A DNA stretch of 64,000 bases from Eutrigla gurnardus (lineage: Eukaryota > Chordata > Actinopteri > Perciformes > Triglidae), in NCBI GenBank assembly GCA_963514095.1, contig OY741272.1:29395148-29459147 (forward strand). The letters are read 5' to 3'. Shown here one piece after another: positions 1-12,707 of the stretch. Within the stretch, counting starts at the first letter, position 1, and every line of letters starts with the position of its first letter. Both the position numbers and the translations under genes were made by a program. The notes under the pieces were generated by a model, which did not search any database, was not told the DNA's origin, and saw only the letters and a list, made by a program, of their open reading frames with translations.

Positions 1-434
1 CCATCATGATGGTGATCAGTAAAAAGTGCTGAGTCATGCTTTGTTAGGTCTGTCTGCAAGACCACAAGATAACTACTGTTAAAACGCTGGTTTTCTGAAT
101 GGAGTCTGGTTGATGGGTGCTAGGCTACGCTAACATTGTAGCTGCTCCATCAACACTCCAAATAAGGTCGTCTAGACATAAATACAGCAGAGACCTTGTT
201 GTTTGGACTACAGACAGTCTCTGGTTCCTCCACATAGTCTGGTCTGGTCTCTGGACTAATGTGAGCTACTATCTAGACCTCTGGGGAACCACAGACAGTC
301 TCTGGTTTCTCCACATAGTCTGGTCTGGTCTCTGGACTAATGTGAGCTACTATCTAGACCTCTGGGGGGACCACAGACAGTCTCTGGTTTCTCCACATAG
401 TCTGGTCTGGTCTCTGGACTAATGTGAGCTACTA
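1..434 (-). repeat. dispersed repeat, copy 1 (uninterrupted by Tc1)
   Basis: This stretch is the reverse complement of the sequence flanking the Tc1 element at 14641-16560. It starts with a 12-bp palindrome, CCATCATGATGG. From about 208 it carries a roughly 82-bp unit repeated about three times. It shows the empty Tc1 target site at about 180-186. Its class is not recognised; it has no coding capacity. Confidence 0.75.
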
Positions 435-452
435 TCCTACCCTCCTGGTCGC

Positions 453-508
453 AGGTCTTCCCGCGGTGAATGAGTCGGCGTCCCTCGTGTCCTGTCTTGG
501 CGGCAGCG
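453..508 (+). promoter_or_regulatory. plcg2: plcg2 5' UTR end and likely upstream splice acceptor
   Basis: An AG at 453-454 after a pyrimidine-rich stretch could be the acceptor of the first coding exon, so the true first exon and promoter would lie left of the window. An in-frame ATG at 470 would add 13 residues; it is less likely because the ATG at 509 gives the same distance to the conserved IKR block as human PLCG2. Acceptor use is inferred. Confidence 0.4.
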
Positions 509-3500
509 ATGGCTCGTGGCGGGCAGCAGGGCGAGATGACGGAGTACAAGAAGATGCTGATCAAGCGTGACATGGAGATGGGCGTGGTCATGACGGTGTT
601 CAGGCAGAAGGCGGAGCGGCTCACCGTGCAGGTCATCATGGAGGCCCGGCAGGTGGCGTGGACGCGCACCGCCGACAAGACGGACGGCGTCTGTGAGTAT
701 ATACGATGTTTCAGAAAACATCATCGTCTTCATGGAAGTCATCACATGTTGTCATGGTGATATCTCTTAGAGGACGGAAGGATGTCTATTTGGGTGGATG
801 GATGTCATTTGGATGGGAGGATGGATGGATTGGTGTCATGGATGGATGGATTGGTGTCTCGTTGGATGGAGGATGGATGGATGATTGGTGTCTCGTTGGA
901 TGGAGGATGGATGGATGGATGGTGTCTCGTTGGATGGAGGATGGATGGATGGATGGATGGATGGATGGATGGATGGATGGATGATTGGTGTCTCGTTGGA
1001 TGGATGGATGGATGGGTGGGTGGATGGATGTTTAGTTAGGTGGATGGATGGGTGGGTGGGTGGGTGGATGGATGATTGGTGTCTCGTTGGATGGATGGAT
1101 GGATGGATGGATGGATGGATGGATGTTTAGTTAGGTGGATGGATGGGTGGGTGGGTGGGTGGATGGATGATTGGTGTCTCGTTGGATGGATGGATGGATG
1201 GGTGGGTGGGTGGATGTTTAGTTAGGTGGATGGATGGGTGGGTGGGTGGATGGATGATTGGTGTCTCGTTGGATGGATGGATGGATGGATGGATGGGTGG
1301 GTGGGTGGGTGGATGTTTAGTTAGGTGGATGGATGTTTAGTTGGGTGGATGGATGTTTAGTTGGGTGGATGGATGTTTAGTTGGGTGGATGGATGTTTAG
1401 TTAGGTGGATGGATGTTTAGTTGGGTGGATGGATGTTTATTTGGGTGGATGGATGTTTAGTTGGGTGGATGGATGTTTAGTTGGGTGGATGGATGTTTAT
1501 TTGGGTGGATGGATGTTTAGTTAGGTGGATGGATGTTTAGTTAGGTGGATGGATGTTTAGTTGGGTGGATGGATGTTTAGTTAGGTGGATGGATGTTTAG
1601 TTGGGTGGATGGATGTTTATTTGGGTGGATGGATGTTTAGTTAGGTGGATGGATGTTTAGTTGGGTGGATGGATGTTTAGTTAGGTGGATGGATGTTTAG
1701 TTGGGTGGATGGATGTTTATTTGGGTGGATGGATGTTTAGTTGGGTGGATGGATGTTTAGTTGGGTGGATGGATGTTTAGTTGGGTGGATGGATGTTTAG
1801 TTGGGTGGATGGATGTTTAGTTAGGTGGATGGATGTTTAGTTGGGTGGATGGATGTTTATTTGGGTGGATGGATGTTTAGTTGGGTGGATGGATGTTTAG
1901 TTGGGTGGATGGATGTTTAGTTGGGTGGATGGATGTCTCGGATGGATGTTTAGTTGGGTGGATGGATGTTTAGTTGGGTGGATGGATGTCTCGGATGGAT
2001 GTTTAGTTAGGTGGATGGATGTTTAGTTGGGTGGATGGATGTTTATTTGGGTGGATGGATGTTTAGTTGGGTGGATGGATGTTTAGTTGGGTGGATGGAT
2101 GTCTCGGATGGATGTTTAGTTAGGTGGATGGATGTTTAGTTGGGTGGATGGATGTCTCGGATGGATGTGTAGTTAGGTGGATGGATGTTTAGTTGGGTGG
2201 ATGGATGTTTAGTTAGGTGGATGGATGTTTAGTTGGGTGGATGGATGTTTATTTGGGTGGATGGATGTCTCGGTGGATGGATGTTTATTTGGGTGGATGG
2301 ATGTTTAGTTGGGTGGATGGATGTTTAGTTGGGTGGATGGATGTCTCGAATGGATGTGTAGTTAGGTGGATGGATGTTTATTTGGGTGGATGGATGTCTC
2401 GGTGGATGGATGTTTATTTGGGTGGATGGATGTTTAGTTGGGTGGATGGATGTTTAGTTGGGTGGATGGATGTTTAGTTGGGTGGATGGATGTTTAGTTG
2501 GGTGGATGGATGTTTAATTGGGTGGATGGATGTTTATTTGGGTGGATGGATGTTTAGTTAGGTGGATGGATGTTTAGTTGGGTGGATGGATGTTTAGTTG
2601 GGTGGATGGATGTTTAGTTAGGTGGATGGATGTTTAGTTGGGTGGATGGATGTTTAGTTAGGTGGATTGATGTTTAGTTGGGTGGATGGATGTTTAGTTG
2701 GGTGGATGGATGTTTAGTTAGGTGGATGGATGTTTAGTTGGGTGGATGGATGTTTAGTTGGGTGGATGGATGTTTAGTTGGGTGGATGGATGTTTAGTTG
2801 GGTGGATGGATGTCTCGGATGGATGTTTAGTTGGGTGGATGGATGTTTAGTTGGGTGGATGGATGTTTAGTTGGGTGGATGGATGTTTAGTTAGGTGGAT
2901 GGATGTTTAGTTGGGTGGATGGATGTTTAGTTGGGTGGATGGATGTTTAGTTGGGTGGATGGATGTTTAGTTGGGTGGATGGATGTTTAGTTAGATGGAT
3001 GTTTAGTTGGGTGGATGGATGTTTAGTTGGGTGGATGGATGTTTAGTTGGGTGGATGGATGTTTAGTTGGGTGGATGGATGTTTAGTTGGGTGGATGGAT
3101 TTTTAGTTGGGTGGATGGATGTTTAGTTGGGTGGGTGGATGTTTAGTTGGGTGGATGGATGTTTAGTTAGGTGGATGGATGTTTAGTTGGGTGGATGGAT
3201 GTTTAGTTAGGTGGATGGATGTTTAGTTGGGTGGATGGATGTTTAGTTAGGTGGATGGATGTTTATTTGGGTGGATGGATGTTTAGTTAGGTGGATGGAT
3301 GTTTAGTTGGGTGGATGGATGTTTAGTTAGGTGGATGGATGTTTAGTTGGGTGGATGGATGTTTAGTTAGGTGGATGGATGTTTATTTGGGTGGATGGAT
3401 GTTTAGTTGGGTGGATGGATGTTTAGTTGGGTGGATGGATGTTTAGTTAGGTGGATGGATGTTTAGTTGGGTGGATGGATGTTTAGTTGGGTGGATGGAT

Positions 3501-6500
3501 GTTTAGTTGGGTGGATGGATGTTTAGTTGGGTGGATGGATGTTTAGTTGGGTGGATGGATGTTTAGTTAGGTGGATGAATGTTTAGTTGGGTGGATGGAT
3601 GTTTAGTTGGGTGGATGGATGTTTAGTTGGGTGGATGGATGTTTAGTTGGATGGATGTATGTCTCGGATGGATGTTTAGTTGGGTGGATGGATGTTTAGT
3701 TAGGTGGATGGATGTTTAGTTAGGTGGATGGATGTTTATTTGGGTGGATGGATGTTTAGTTGGGTGGATGGATGTTTAGTTGGGTGGATGGATGTTTAGT
3801 TGGGTGGATGGATGTTTAGTTGGGTGGATGGATGTTTATTTGGGTGGATGGATGTTTAGTTGGGTGGATGGATGTTTAGTTGGGTGGATGGATGTTTAGT
3901 TGGGTGGATGGATGTTTATTTGGGTGGATGGATGTTTAGTTGGGTGGATGGATGTTTAGTTGGGTGGATGGATGTTTAGTTGGGTGGATGGATGTTTAGT
4001 TGGGTGGATGGATGTGTAGTTGGGTGGATGGATGTTTAGTTAGGTGGATGGATGTTTAGTTGGGTGGATGGATGTTAAGTTGGGTGGATGGATGTTTAGT
4101 TGGGTGGATGGATGTTTAGTTGGGTGGATGGATGTTTATTTGGGTGGATGGATGTTTAGTTGGGTGGATGGATGTTTAGTTGGGTGGATGGATGTTTAGT
4201 TGGGTGGATGGATGTTTAGTTGGGTGGATGGATGTTTAGTTGGGTGGATGGATGTTTAGTTGGGTGGATGGATGTTTAGTTGGGTGGATGGATGTTTAGT
4301 TGGGTGGATGGATGTTTAGTTAGGTGGATGGATGTTTAGTTAGGTGGATGGATGTTTAGTTGGGTGGATGAATGTCTCGGTGGATGGATGTTTATTTGGG
4401 TGGATGGATGTTTATTTGGGTGGATGGATGTTTATTTGGGTGGATGGATGTTTAGTTGGGTGGATGGATGTTTAGTTGGGTGGATGGATGTTTAGTTGGG
4501 TGGATGGATGTTTAGTTAGGTGGATGGATGTTTAGTTAGGTGGATGGATGTTTAGTTGGGTGGATGAATGTCTCGGTGGATGGATGTTTATTTGGGTGGA
4601 TGGATGTTTATTTGGGTGGATGGATGTTTATTTGGGTGGATGGATGTTTATTTGGGTGGATGGATGTTTAGTTGGGTGGATGGATGTTTAGTTGGGTGGA
4701 TGGATGTTTAGTTAGGTGGATGGATGTTTAGTTGGGTGGATGGATGTTTAGTTAGGTGGATGGATGTTTAGTTAGGTGGATGGATGTTTAGTTGGGTGGA
4801 TGAATGTCTCGGTGGATGGATGTTTATTTGGGTGGATGGATGTTTATTTGGGTGGATGGATGTTTAGTTGGGTGGATGGATGTTTAGTTGGGTGGATGGA
4901 TGTTTAGTTAGGTGGATGGATGTTTAGTTGGGTGGATGGATGTTTAGTTAGGTGGATGGATGTTTAGTTAGGTGGATGGATGTTTAGTTAGGTGGATGGA
5001 TGTTTAGTTGGGTGGATGAATGTCTCGGTGGATGGATGTTTATTTGGGTGGATGGATGTTTATTTGGGTGGATGGATGTTTAGTTGGGTGGATGGATGTT
5101 TAGTTGGGTGGATGGATGTTTAGTTAGGTGGATGGATGTTTAGTTGGGTGGATGGATGTTTAGTTGGGTGGATGGATGTTTATTTGGGTGGATGGATGTT
5201 TAGTTGGGTGGATGGATGTTTAGTTGGGTGGATGGATGTTTAGTTGGGTGGATGGATGTTTAGTTGGGTGGATGGACAGACACAATGTGATCAGGTGTAA
5301 GACCCTTGTAGACCAGGACCAGGACCCGGTTCTTGTGTGTTGCAGTGGACCTGTTTGAGATCAGGGAGGTCCGACCTGGGAGGAACTCCAAGGACTTTGA
5401 GCGTTTCAGAGACGGGAAGGACAAACACCATGAAGACAGCTGCTTCACCATCTTCTACGGCTCCATGTTCGTCCTGAACACCCTCAGCCTGGGAGGTGAG
5501 ACCCGGCTCCTCCTCCTTCTCCTCCTCCTCCTCCTTTTTCTTCTTCTTGTGTTATTGTGACCTTTAACCTTCTTCTCCTTGTATAATGGTGACCTTTTAA
5601 CATCTGGTCCCTGCCGTCCAGCTGATTCAGTGGAGGAGGCCCAGAAGTGGCTGATTGGACTGGAGCTGCTGAGGGAGGAGACGCTGGACGCTCCCACGCC
5701 GGTTCTCATCGAGAGGTGAGATGCACCAACACGTTGCCACGGTAACTTCTGACTCCATCACTGATGCCTCTCCGTGTTCCCCTCCAGCTGGCTCAGGAAG
5801 CAGATGTACTCCGTCAACCAGACCAAAACCAACAGGTACGCCTCCACCTGAATATTTCACACAGCGGTCGCCGGGTCACATGATGCACCGCGTCACATGA
5901 CGTCCTGTTGTCTCTTCAGCATCTCCATGAAGGAGCTGAAGGCTCTGCTGACTCTGCTCAACTACAAGCCCCCCAGCTCCAGGACCCTCAAGGACAGATT
6001 CCAGGTACCGTTGATGTTCGTCGGGACCGAAGACGTCTCATGACCGACTGAATCGTCTGCTGTAGACCTGATGTAGACCAAACCGGTTCCATGTGGATCC
6101 GAGAGGCTGAAACTGGTCTCTTTATTCTGCTTCCACAGGAAGTGGGAGCAAAGAAGGACCGCCTGGACTTTGAGCAGTTTCATAAATTGTACAACATTAT
6201 AATGTTTGAACAGAATGAGGTGAGTCTGAATTCATCACATTGGAATAAATATATAAATATATACATGTATATATATTTATAGCACTGCACACGTGGTGTT
6301 TAATCCATATCATGTTTTAAACTTTAGATCCTGGATGAGTTCAAGAAGGAGTCGTGTGCTTTCATTCTGGGGTGAGTTTCTCCTCGTTACTAACGGCAAC
6401 GATGTGAACGCCTGTAGCTCTTCATGACTTTGTGTGTGATCCGTTAAACAGGAACACCGATAAACCCGACGCCTCGGCCGTCCTGCTGCACGACTTCCAG

Positions 6501-6787
6501 AGGTTCCTCCTCTACCAGCAACAGGTATCATCATAACGATATCAATAATCAATCTGTTCTCTATATTTCTGAACATCCACATGTCATTTACAGCCGAGGA
6601 GGCGCTTTATTATTGGCAAAATACACCAGAATATGGGAATCCAGGCCTTGCTGCACTAAGCCCCTCCCCCAGACGAGCACGGACGTCACTGAACTATTAG
6701 AGATCTTTCCAAAACACCAATAATTCAGAAGTTAATCTATGCTTATTTAAAATACAGGTCCTCACAGTGGCTGATTATTTGGTTTGA

Positions 6788-6854
<67 letters not shown>

Positions 6855-9800
6855 AGGAGTCGTGGGCCAGCGACCTGAACCAGGTCCGGGACCTGATGAC
6901 CACCTTCATCGATGACACCATGAGGAAGACCAACGACCCCGAGTTCACCGTCAGCGAGGTGAGTGTGTTGTTGTTTATGTGGATCAGAAATATGAGGCGA
7001 CACGCAGAAGTAATGGTGACGCGTGACATCATGTTAACAACACTTAGTGCTAATATATGCTAATGTATGCTAGTATATGCTAATATGCTGATGACATAAT
7101 AATGCATCACAATGTTCAGAGAAAACACTTTCATTGAAGATCCACTGATAATAGATAATAGAATAACCTCCTCTACGCCCTCTTTCTCCTCTTCCTCCCC
7201 CTCCCCCTCTTCTTCCTCCTCTTCCTCCTCCTACTCCTCCCTTCCCTATTCTCCCTCTTCCTCCTCCTCTCCCCTCTCCTCCTCCTCCTCCCCTCCCACC
7301 CCTCTAGTTCCTCAGCTTCCTGTTCTCCAAAGAGAACTCTGTGTGGGATGAGAAGTTCTCGAGGACCAGTAACCTGGACATGAACAACCCTCTGTCTCAC
7401 TACTGGATCAACTCCTCCCACAATACGTGAGTCGACCCGGGAGCTCCACTCATAACATGAACGTCAGAGATATATATTAATGTAATTATTAATGTATACA
7501 TCTAAAACCCATCTCCTGTGTTCCTTCTACAGCTACCTGACAGGTGATCAGCTTCGTAGTGAGTCGTCCACAGAAGCTTATGTGCGATGTCTGCATCTGG
7601 GATGCCGCTGCATTGAACGTCAGTATGAATATAATACTATGAAATATGTAGTATAAATATGAATATAACCCAGCGTATTTTATTTCTATGAGCATTATGA
7701 GTCGTGATAAAACAGTCATAATGAATACTGTTGTGCGGTTCTGGATCTGGCCAGTGGACTGCTGGGAAGGACCCGGGGAGCCAATCATCTACCACGGCTG
7801 GACCAGGACCACCAAGATCAAGTTTGAGGACGTGGTCAAAGCCATTAACGAGCACGCTTTTGTCACATCGGAGTAAGAATCACCAGAAATCACACACACA
7901 CGTTTTGTTTTAGCTTTAGAACCGATCTAACGTGGTCGCCGTGGTAACCACGCCTCCCCCCCCAGCTTCCCGGTGATCCTGTCCATCGAGGAGCACTGTC
8001 CTTTGGAGCAGCAGCGTCAGATGGCTCGTATCTTCAGAGACGTGTTCGGAGCCAAACTGCTGACGGAGCCGGTGGAGCAGATGGCCGAGCAGCTGCCGTC
8101 GCCGGCGCAGCTGAAGGGCAAGATCATACTCAAGGTACCGTGTGGCGTCGGCATGGCGATCGCACGGAGACGATAATCCAGACCAAAATAATTCACCCAA
8201 TGATCATTTCACCTTATTTCCTCCTTGTTTCCTCCTCGTTTCCACAATGTCTCCTCATCGTTTCCACAATGTCTCCTCATCCTTTCCTCCTTGTTTCCAC
8301 CTTGTTTCCTCCTCATTTCCTCCCCATTTCCTCGAAATTTCCTCATCCTTTCCTCCTTGTTTCCTTCTTGTTTCCTCCTCAGTTCCTCATCATTTCCTCC
8401 TTGTTTCCTCCTCATTTCCTCCTTGTTTCCTCCTCATTTCCTCATCCTTCCCTCCTTGTTTCCTCATCGTTTCCTCCTTGTTTCCACCTTGTTTCCTATT
8501 TGTTTCTTCCTTGTTTCCTCATTGTTTCCACCTTGTTACCTTCTTGTTTCTTCCTTGTTTCCTCCTCATTTCCTCATAGTTTCCTCCTTGTTTCTTCCTT
8601 GTCTCCACCTTGTTTCCTCCTCGTTTCCTCCTCATTTCCTCATTGTTTCCTCCTTGTTTCCTTCTTGTTTCCTCCTCATTTCCTCACCATTTCCTCATCG
8701 TTTCCACCTTGTTTCCTTCTTGTTTCCTCCTCATTTCCTCCCCATTTCCTCATCGTGTCCACCTTGTTTCCTTCTTGTTTCCTCCTCATTTCCTCCCCAT
8801 TTCCTCATCTTGTCCACCTTGTTTCCTTCTTGTTTCCTCCCCATTTCCGCATCATTTCCTCTTGTTTCCACCTTGTTTCCACCTTGTTTCCTCATCGTTT
8901 CCTCCTTGTTTCCTCCCCAGCACAAGAAGCTCAGCATGGAGGGAGGAGGAAGTGTCACTCGGGACTTCAGGAAGGGCCAGAAACAGGGAGACCTGATGAT
9001 CTGGGACCCCGTAGACCAGGTACTGTTGGAGGGGTGTCAGTCCATTAGATTAGTTTGCGTTAGCTTAGCGTAGCATCGTAACAGCCTCCTAGTGGAGACA
9101 GTCTGGCAAAGGCATGATTATCCTGTGAATGAATATTGACCACAATCTTGATTGAGTGTGTTTGATCGTCCCGTTCCCCCCTGTGAATGTGAGTGCAGCG
9201 ACAGTAGTTCCAGTCTTATAGCTGACCCTGAAACAACCTCATTATTAATGTGAGCGTGTTACTTCCTATCAATATATGTAAGCTATCTTCGTTGGGACTT
9301 CCTTGTGTGGAGAAATGATTCCCGTTTAGACTTTGTTTCATTGAAATGAAAACATTTTCTTTTCGGTTCCTCAGCGGTGGAACAAGCATTACTGTCTGAT
9401 CTCTGATGACAAGCTGTACTACGCTGAAGAGGAGGAGGACGAGGAGGAAGATCCCAGGAAGGTTCAAGAAAACAACAGAATTTGTTCCGCTTTCCAAGTG
9501 GCACGATAATAATTTGATGCTTTTACTCGTCATCGTGATGTAAATGTTGATGGCACAATGTGACAGAAATGGAAGTGTGTGACGAGTCCAGCATTGTGTT
9601 TGTCAGTACCAGGACCTGCACACTTCAGAGCCGTGGTTTCACGGCCGGCTGACGGAGGGGCGGAGCATGGCGGAGCGCCTGATCTACGACTACTGTGCCG
9701 AGACGGGTGGCAGAGACGGGACATTCCTGGTCCGGCAGAGCGACACCTACGTCAACGACTTCACCCTCTCCTTCTGGTACCACTTCCTGTCTCCTGATCT

Positions 9801-12168
9801 CCAAAAACATACTGTGTTCAGGGTTGTACGGGTGCTGGAAAGCCTTGAAAACACTTACATTTTAGTGTGGTGTTTTCAAGGTTTGAAAAGTGCTTGAATT
9901 TGACTTTGGGAAAGGTGTAGGGACCCTGCTTGGAGTTGTGCGTAACCGTGTCCTGTCCCAAATGTCTTTCTAAAAATCATTTGCATGTATCTGTAAGTTC
10001 CCCTGCGTGTGCTTCAGGCGCAGTGGGAGAGTGCAACACTGTCGGATTCGCTCCGGCTCGGATGGGTCTTACAATTACTTCTACCTGACGCCGAACCTGC
10101 ACTTCCCCAGCGTGTACTCCCTGATCCAGCACTACAGGGAGAACCCTCTACGCTGCCAAGACTTCGAGCTGCGCCTCACCGACGCTGTGACGCAGCCCAA
10201 CCCTCATCTTCAGAAAGGGTTCGCCATGGGGGGAGGGGCGTTCAAACAGGGATCGGCTACATTTAATTTTACAATTCATTTTGAATCCATTTAAATATGC
10301 ATGTGAATGAAGACCTGAGTCCTGATAGCTCCCCCCCTCCCTCCTCCCTCCCTCCCTCCCTCCCTCCCTCCAGGTGGTTCTACAGTAACCTGAGCCGAGG
10401 TCAGGCGGAGGATTACTTGATGAGGATCCCCAGAGATGGAGCGTTCCTCATCAGGCAGAGAGAAGGAGAACCAGACTCCTTCGCCATCACATTCAGGTGA
10501 ACCACGCTCATCCTTTATTATTCCTCGTCCTCTGTTATCTGTCGGTGCTGACCTTAACGCCGTCCGTCTCTCTTAGAGGTGACGGGAAGGTGAAACACTG
10601 CCGGATCCAGAGGGAGGGCAGCATGTACCTGCTGGGCACCACCACGGAGTTCGAGAGCCTCGTGGACCTGGTCAACTACTTCAGGAAGAAGCCTCTGTAT
10701 CGCAAGATCAAGCTGCGCTATCCGGTCACCCCGGAGCTGGTGGACCACTTCAGCACCGTGAGTCTCTGTTTCCAGTCCTACAGAGTCTGCTGGACATTTA
10801 AATATTATACTGTATATCAGACCCGGCTGCAGAAAAAAAATGAAGGGGGGGCATTACATTTTTTCAGGGGGGCAAACTTTTTCAACATACATTTTATTTG
10901 CTTCAGGCTGAACAACGGCTCTGTGCCTACAGTGCGGAGAAATCATTTTCCTCTTACTAAAAAGGGGCAGTTCATCCCAAAATCTAAAAAACAAACAAAC
11001 AAAATAGTGTAGTGCTGTGTCCATTTATTCAACTGAAGCATTAATTCAAGAAGACCAGCAACAATGCACATAGCACCATACAGCTTCACTTCTACTGGAA
11101 ACAGAAACACTGATGTCAACCTGAACACTGAAGTAAACATTCATACTGGGAGCGGTAGCTACAGCAGCTAGGCAGCTACCTCTCCTAGCATGAATGTTTA
11201 CTCCAGTGTTACTGTTGACTTCAGTGCTGACGTTTCCAGTACAAGTAAATATCGCTGCTTCCTGCTCGCTCCCGCTCTCGTCGTCACTTCTTGTCCGCGT
11301 ATTTTTGGGTAAAAAATACGGATATCCATACCGAACACCACAGCAAACTAGCGACTCTATGAGCAACTGCGACCATGGACGTCAAGTACTAACAGCGTTA
11401 CCCTCTCATGAGTATGACTCAGTGACCCGCCTCCCCAACCCCTGTAATTGGCCAGCACGTTGCCTTTGTTCGTTGATTGGATTGGTTGAATTGTATGATC
11501 GACAAACCGAGATAGGAATAATAGAGCGTTGGCCACTCCGAGGTAAAAAACAAAACCCAAATCAAATAAACAGCTTCCAGCCCAGGGCGGGCACAGCTGA
11601 CTCTGTGGGCGGGCACGGGACTGCTGTATATACGTCTTTTTATGTACCTTTTTTCCCGCTTATATTGCGATAGTACAGCGTTAGAGTCAACGGGGGCAGA
11701 GAGAGGGAGCGACATGCAGAGAGGGCCACCGGTCATATTCAAGGATTCAGCCTCACACGGGGCACCAACTCTACTGGCTGAGCTATACAGAGCCCCACCA
11801 ATTTATGATTATCCTGACAGTGAATATTTACCACAATCTATTAATTGAGTGTGTTTGATCCTTTCATCGAACCCTAACCCTCTCGTGTGCCAGCAGGATA
11901 AAGACTGCGCCTCCCTGTACGAGGTGAAGACGTACGTGGAGCCCAATGAGATTGAGCCGTCGCTGGTGCGTACTCGCCCACTCCTCTCTCTCTGCTGTCT
12001 TGTGTTGTTTCCTCCGATGGTTTGAGGACGTTGGTGTGTTTGTGTCCTGCAGCCGCGGAGCACAGTCCGGGCTCTCTACAGCTACCAGGCGGAGAAACCA
12101 GACGAGCACAGCTTTAGCAAGGGAGCTCTGATACACAACGTGTCCAAGGAGATCAATGGATGGCAAGT

Positions 12169-12219
<51 letters not shown>

Positions 12220-12639
12220 CGCGTTTCAAGTCTTCTTCAGCATGATATTCATTTAGTACATTATGGTCCATTTAGAGTCCACCAGACCAGAAAGCAGGGG
12301 ATGCTTTAGGGGGCGGGGCTTACCTGCTGATTGACAGGTCGCTACCAATGCTAGTTAGCTACTAAGATGAATTTAATACTTAAGTTCAATAAGTTGAACC
12401 TTGAACTATGAAGCTAACCTGGTCCCCCTCTTCTGGTCTGGTCTGGTCTGGTCTGGTCTGGTCTGGTCTGCAGGTGGAAAGGTGACTACGGTGGAAAGTT
12501 GCAGCTGTTCTTCCCGTCTAACTACGTGGAGGAAGTGTCCAACAACACCACACCGGAGACCAAAGGACAGGTGACGATCAGAGTTTAGCTCTGTTAATGG
12601 AGGTTAACCAGAGTGAAGCTAATATGTGTGTGTGTGTGT

Positions 12640-12707
<68 letters not shown>

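Noticed and set aside
8140..9048. ORF of 302 codons (FPPCFLLVSS repeats) and related ORFs
   Set aside because: It is the translation of an 11-bp CT-rich array in a plcg2 intron; all three frames give similar periodic peptides and the real exon begins at 8921.
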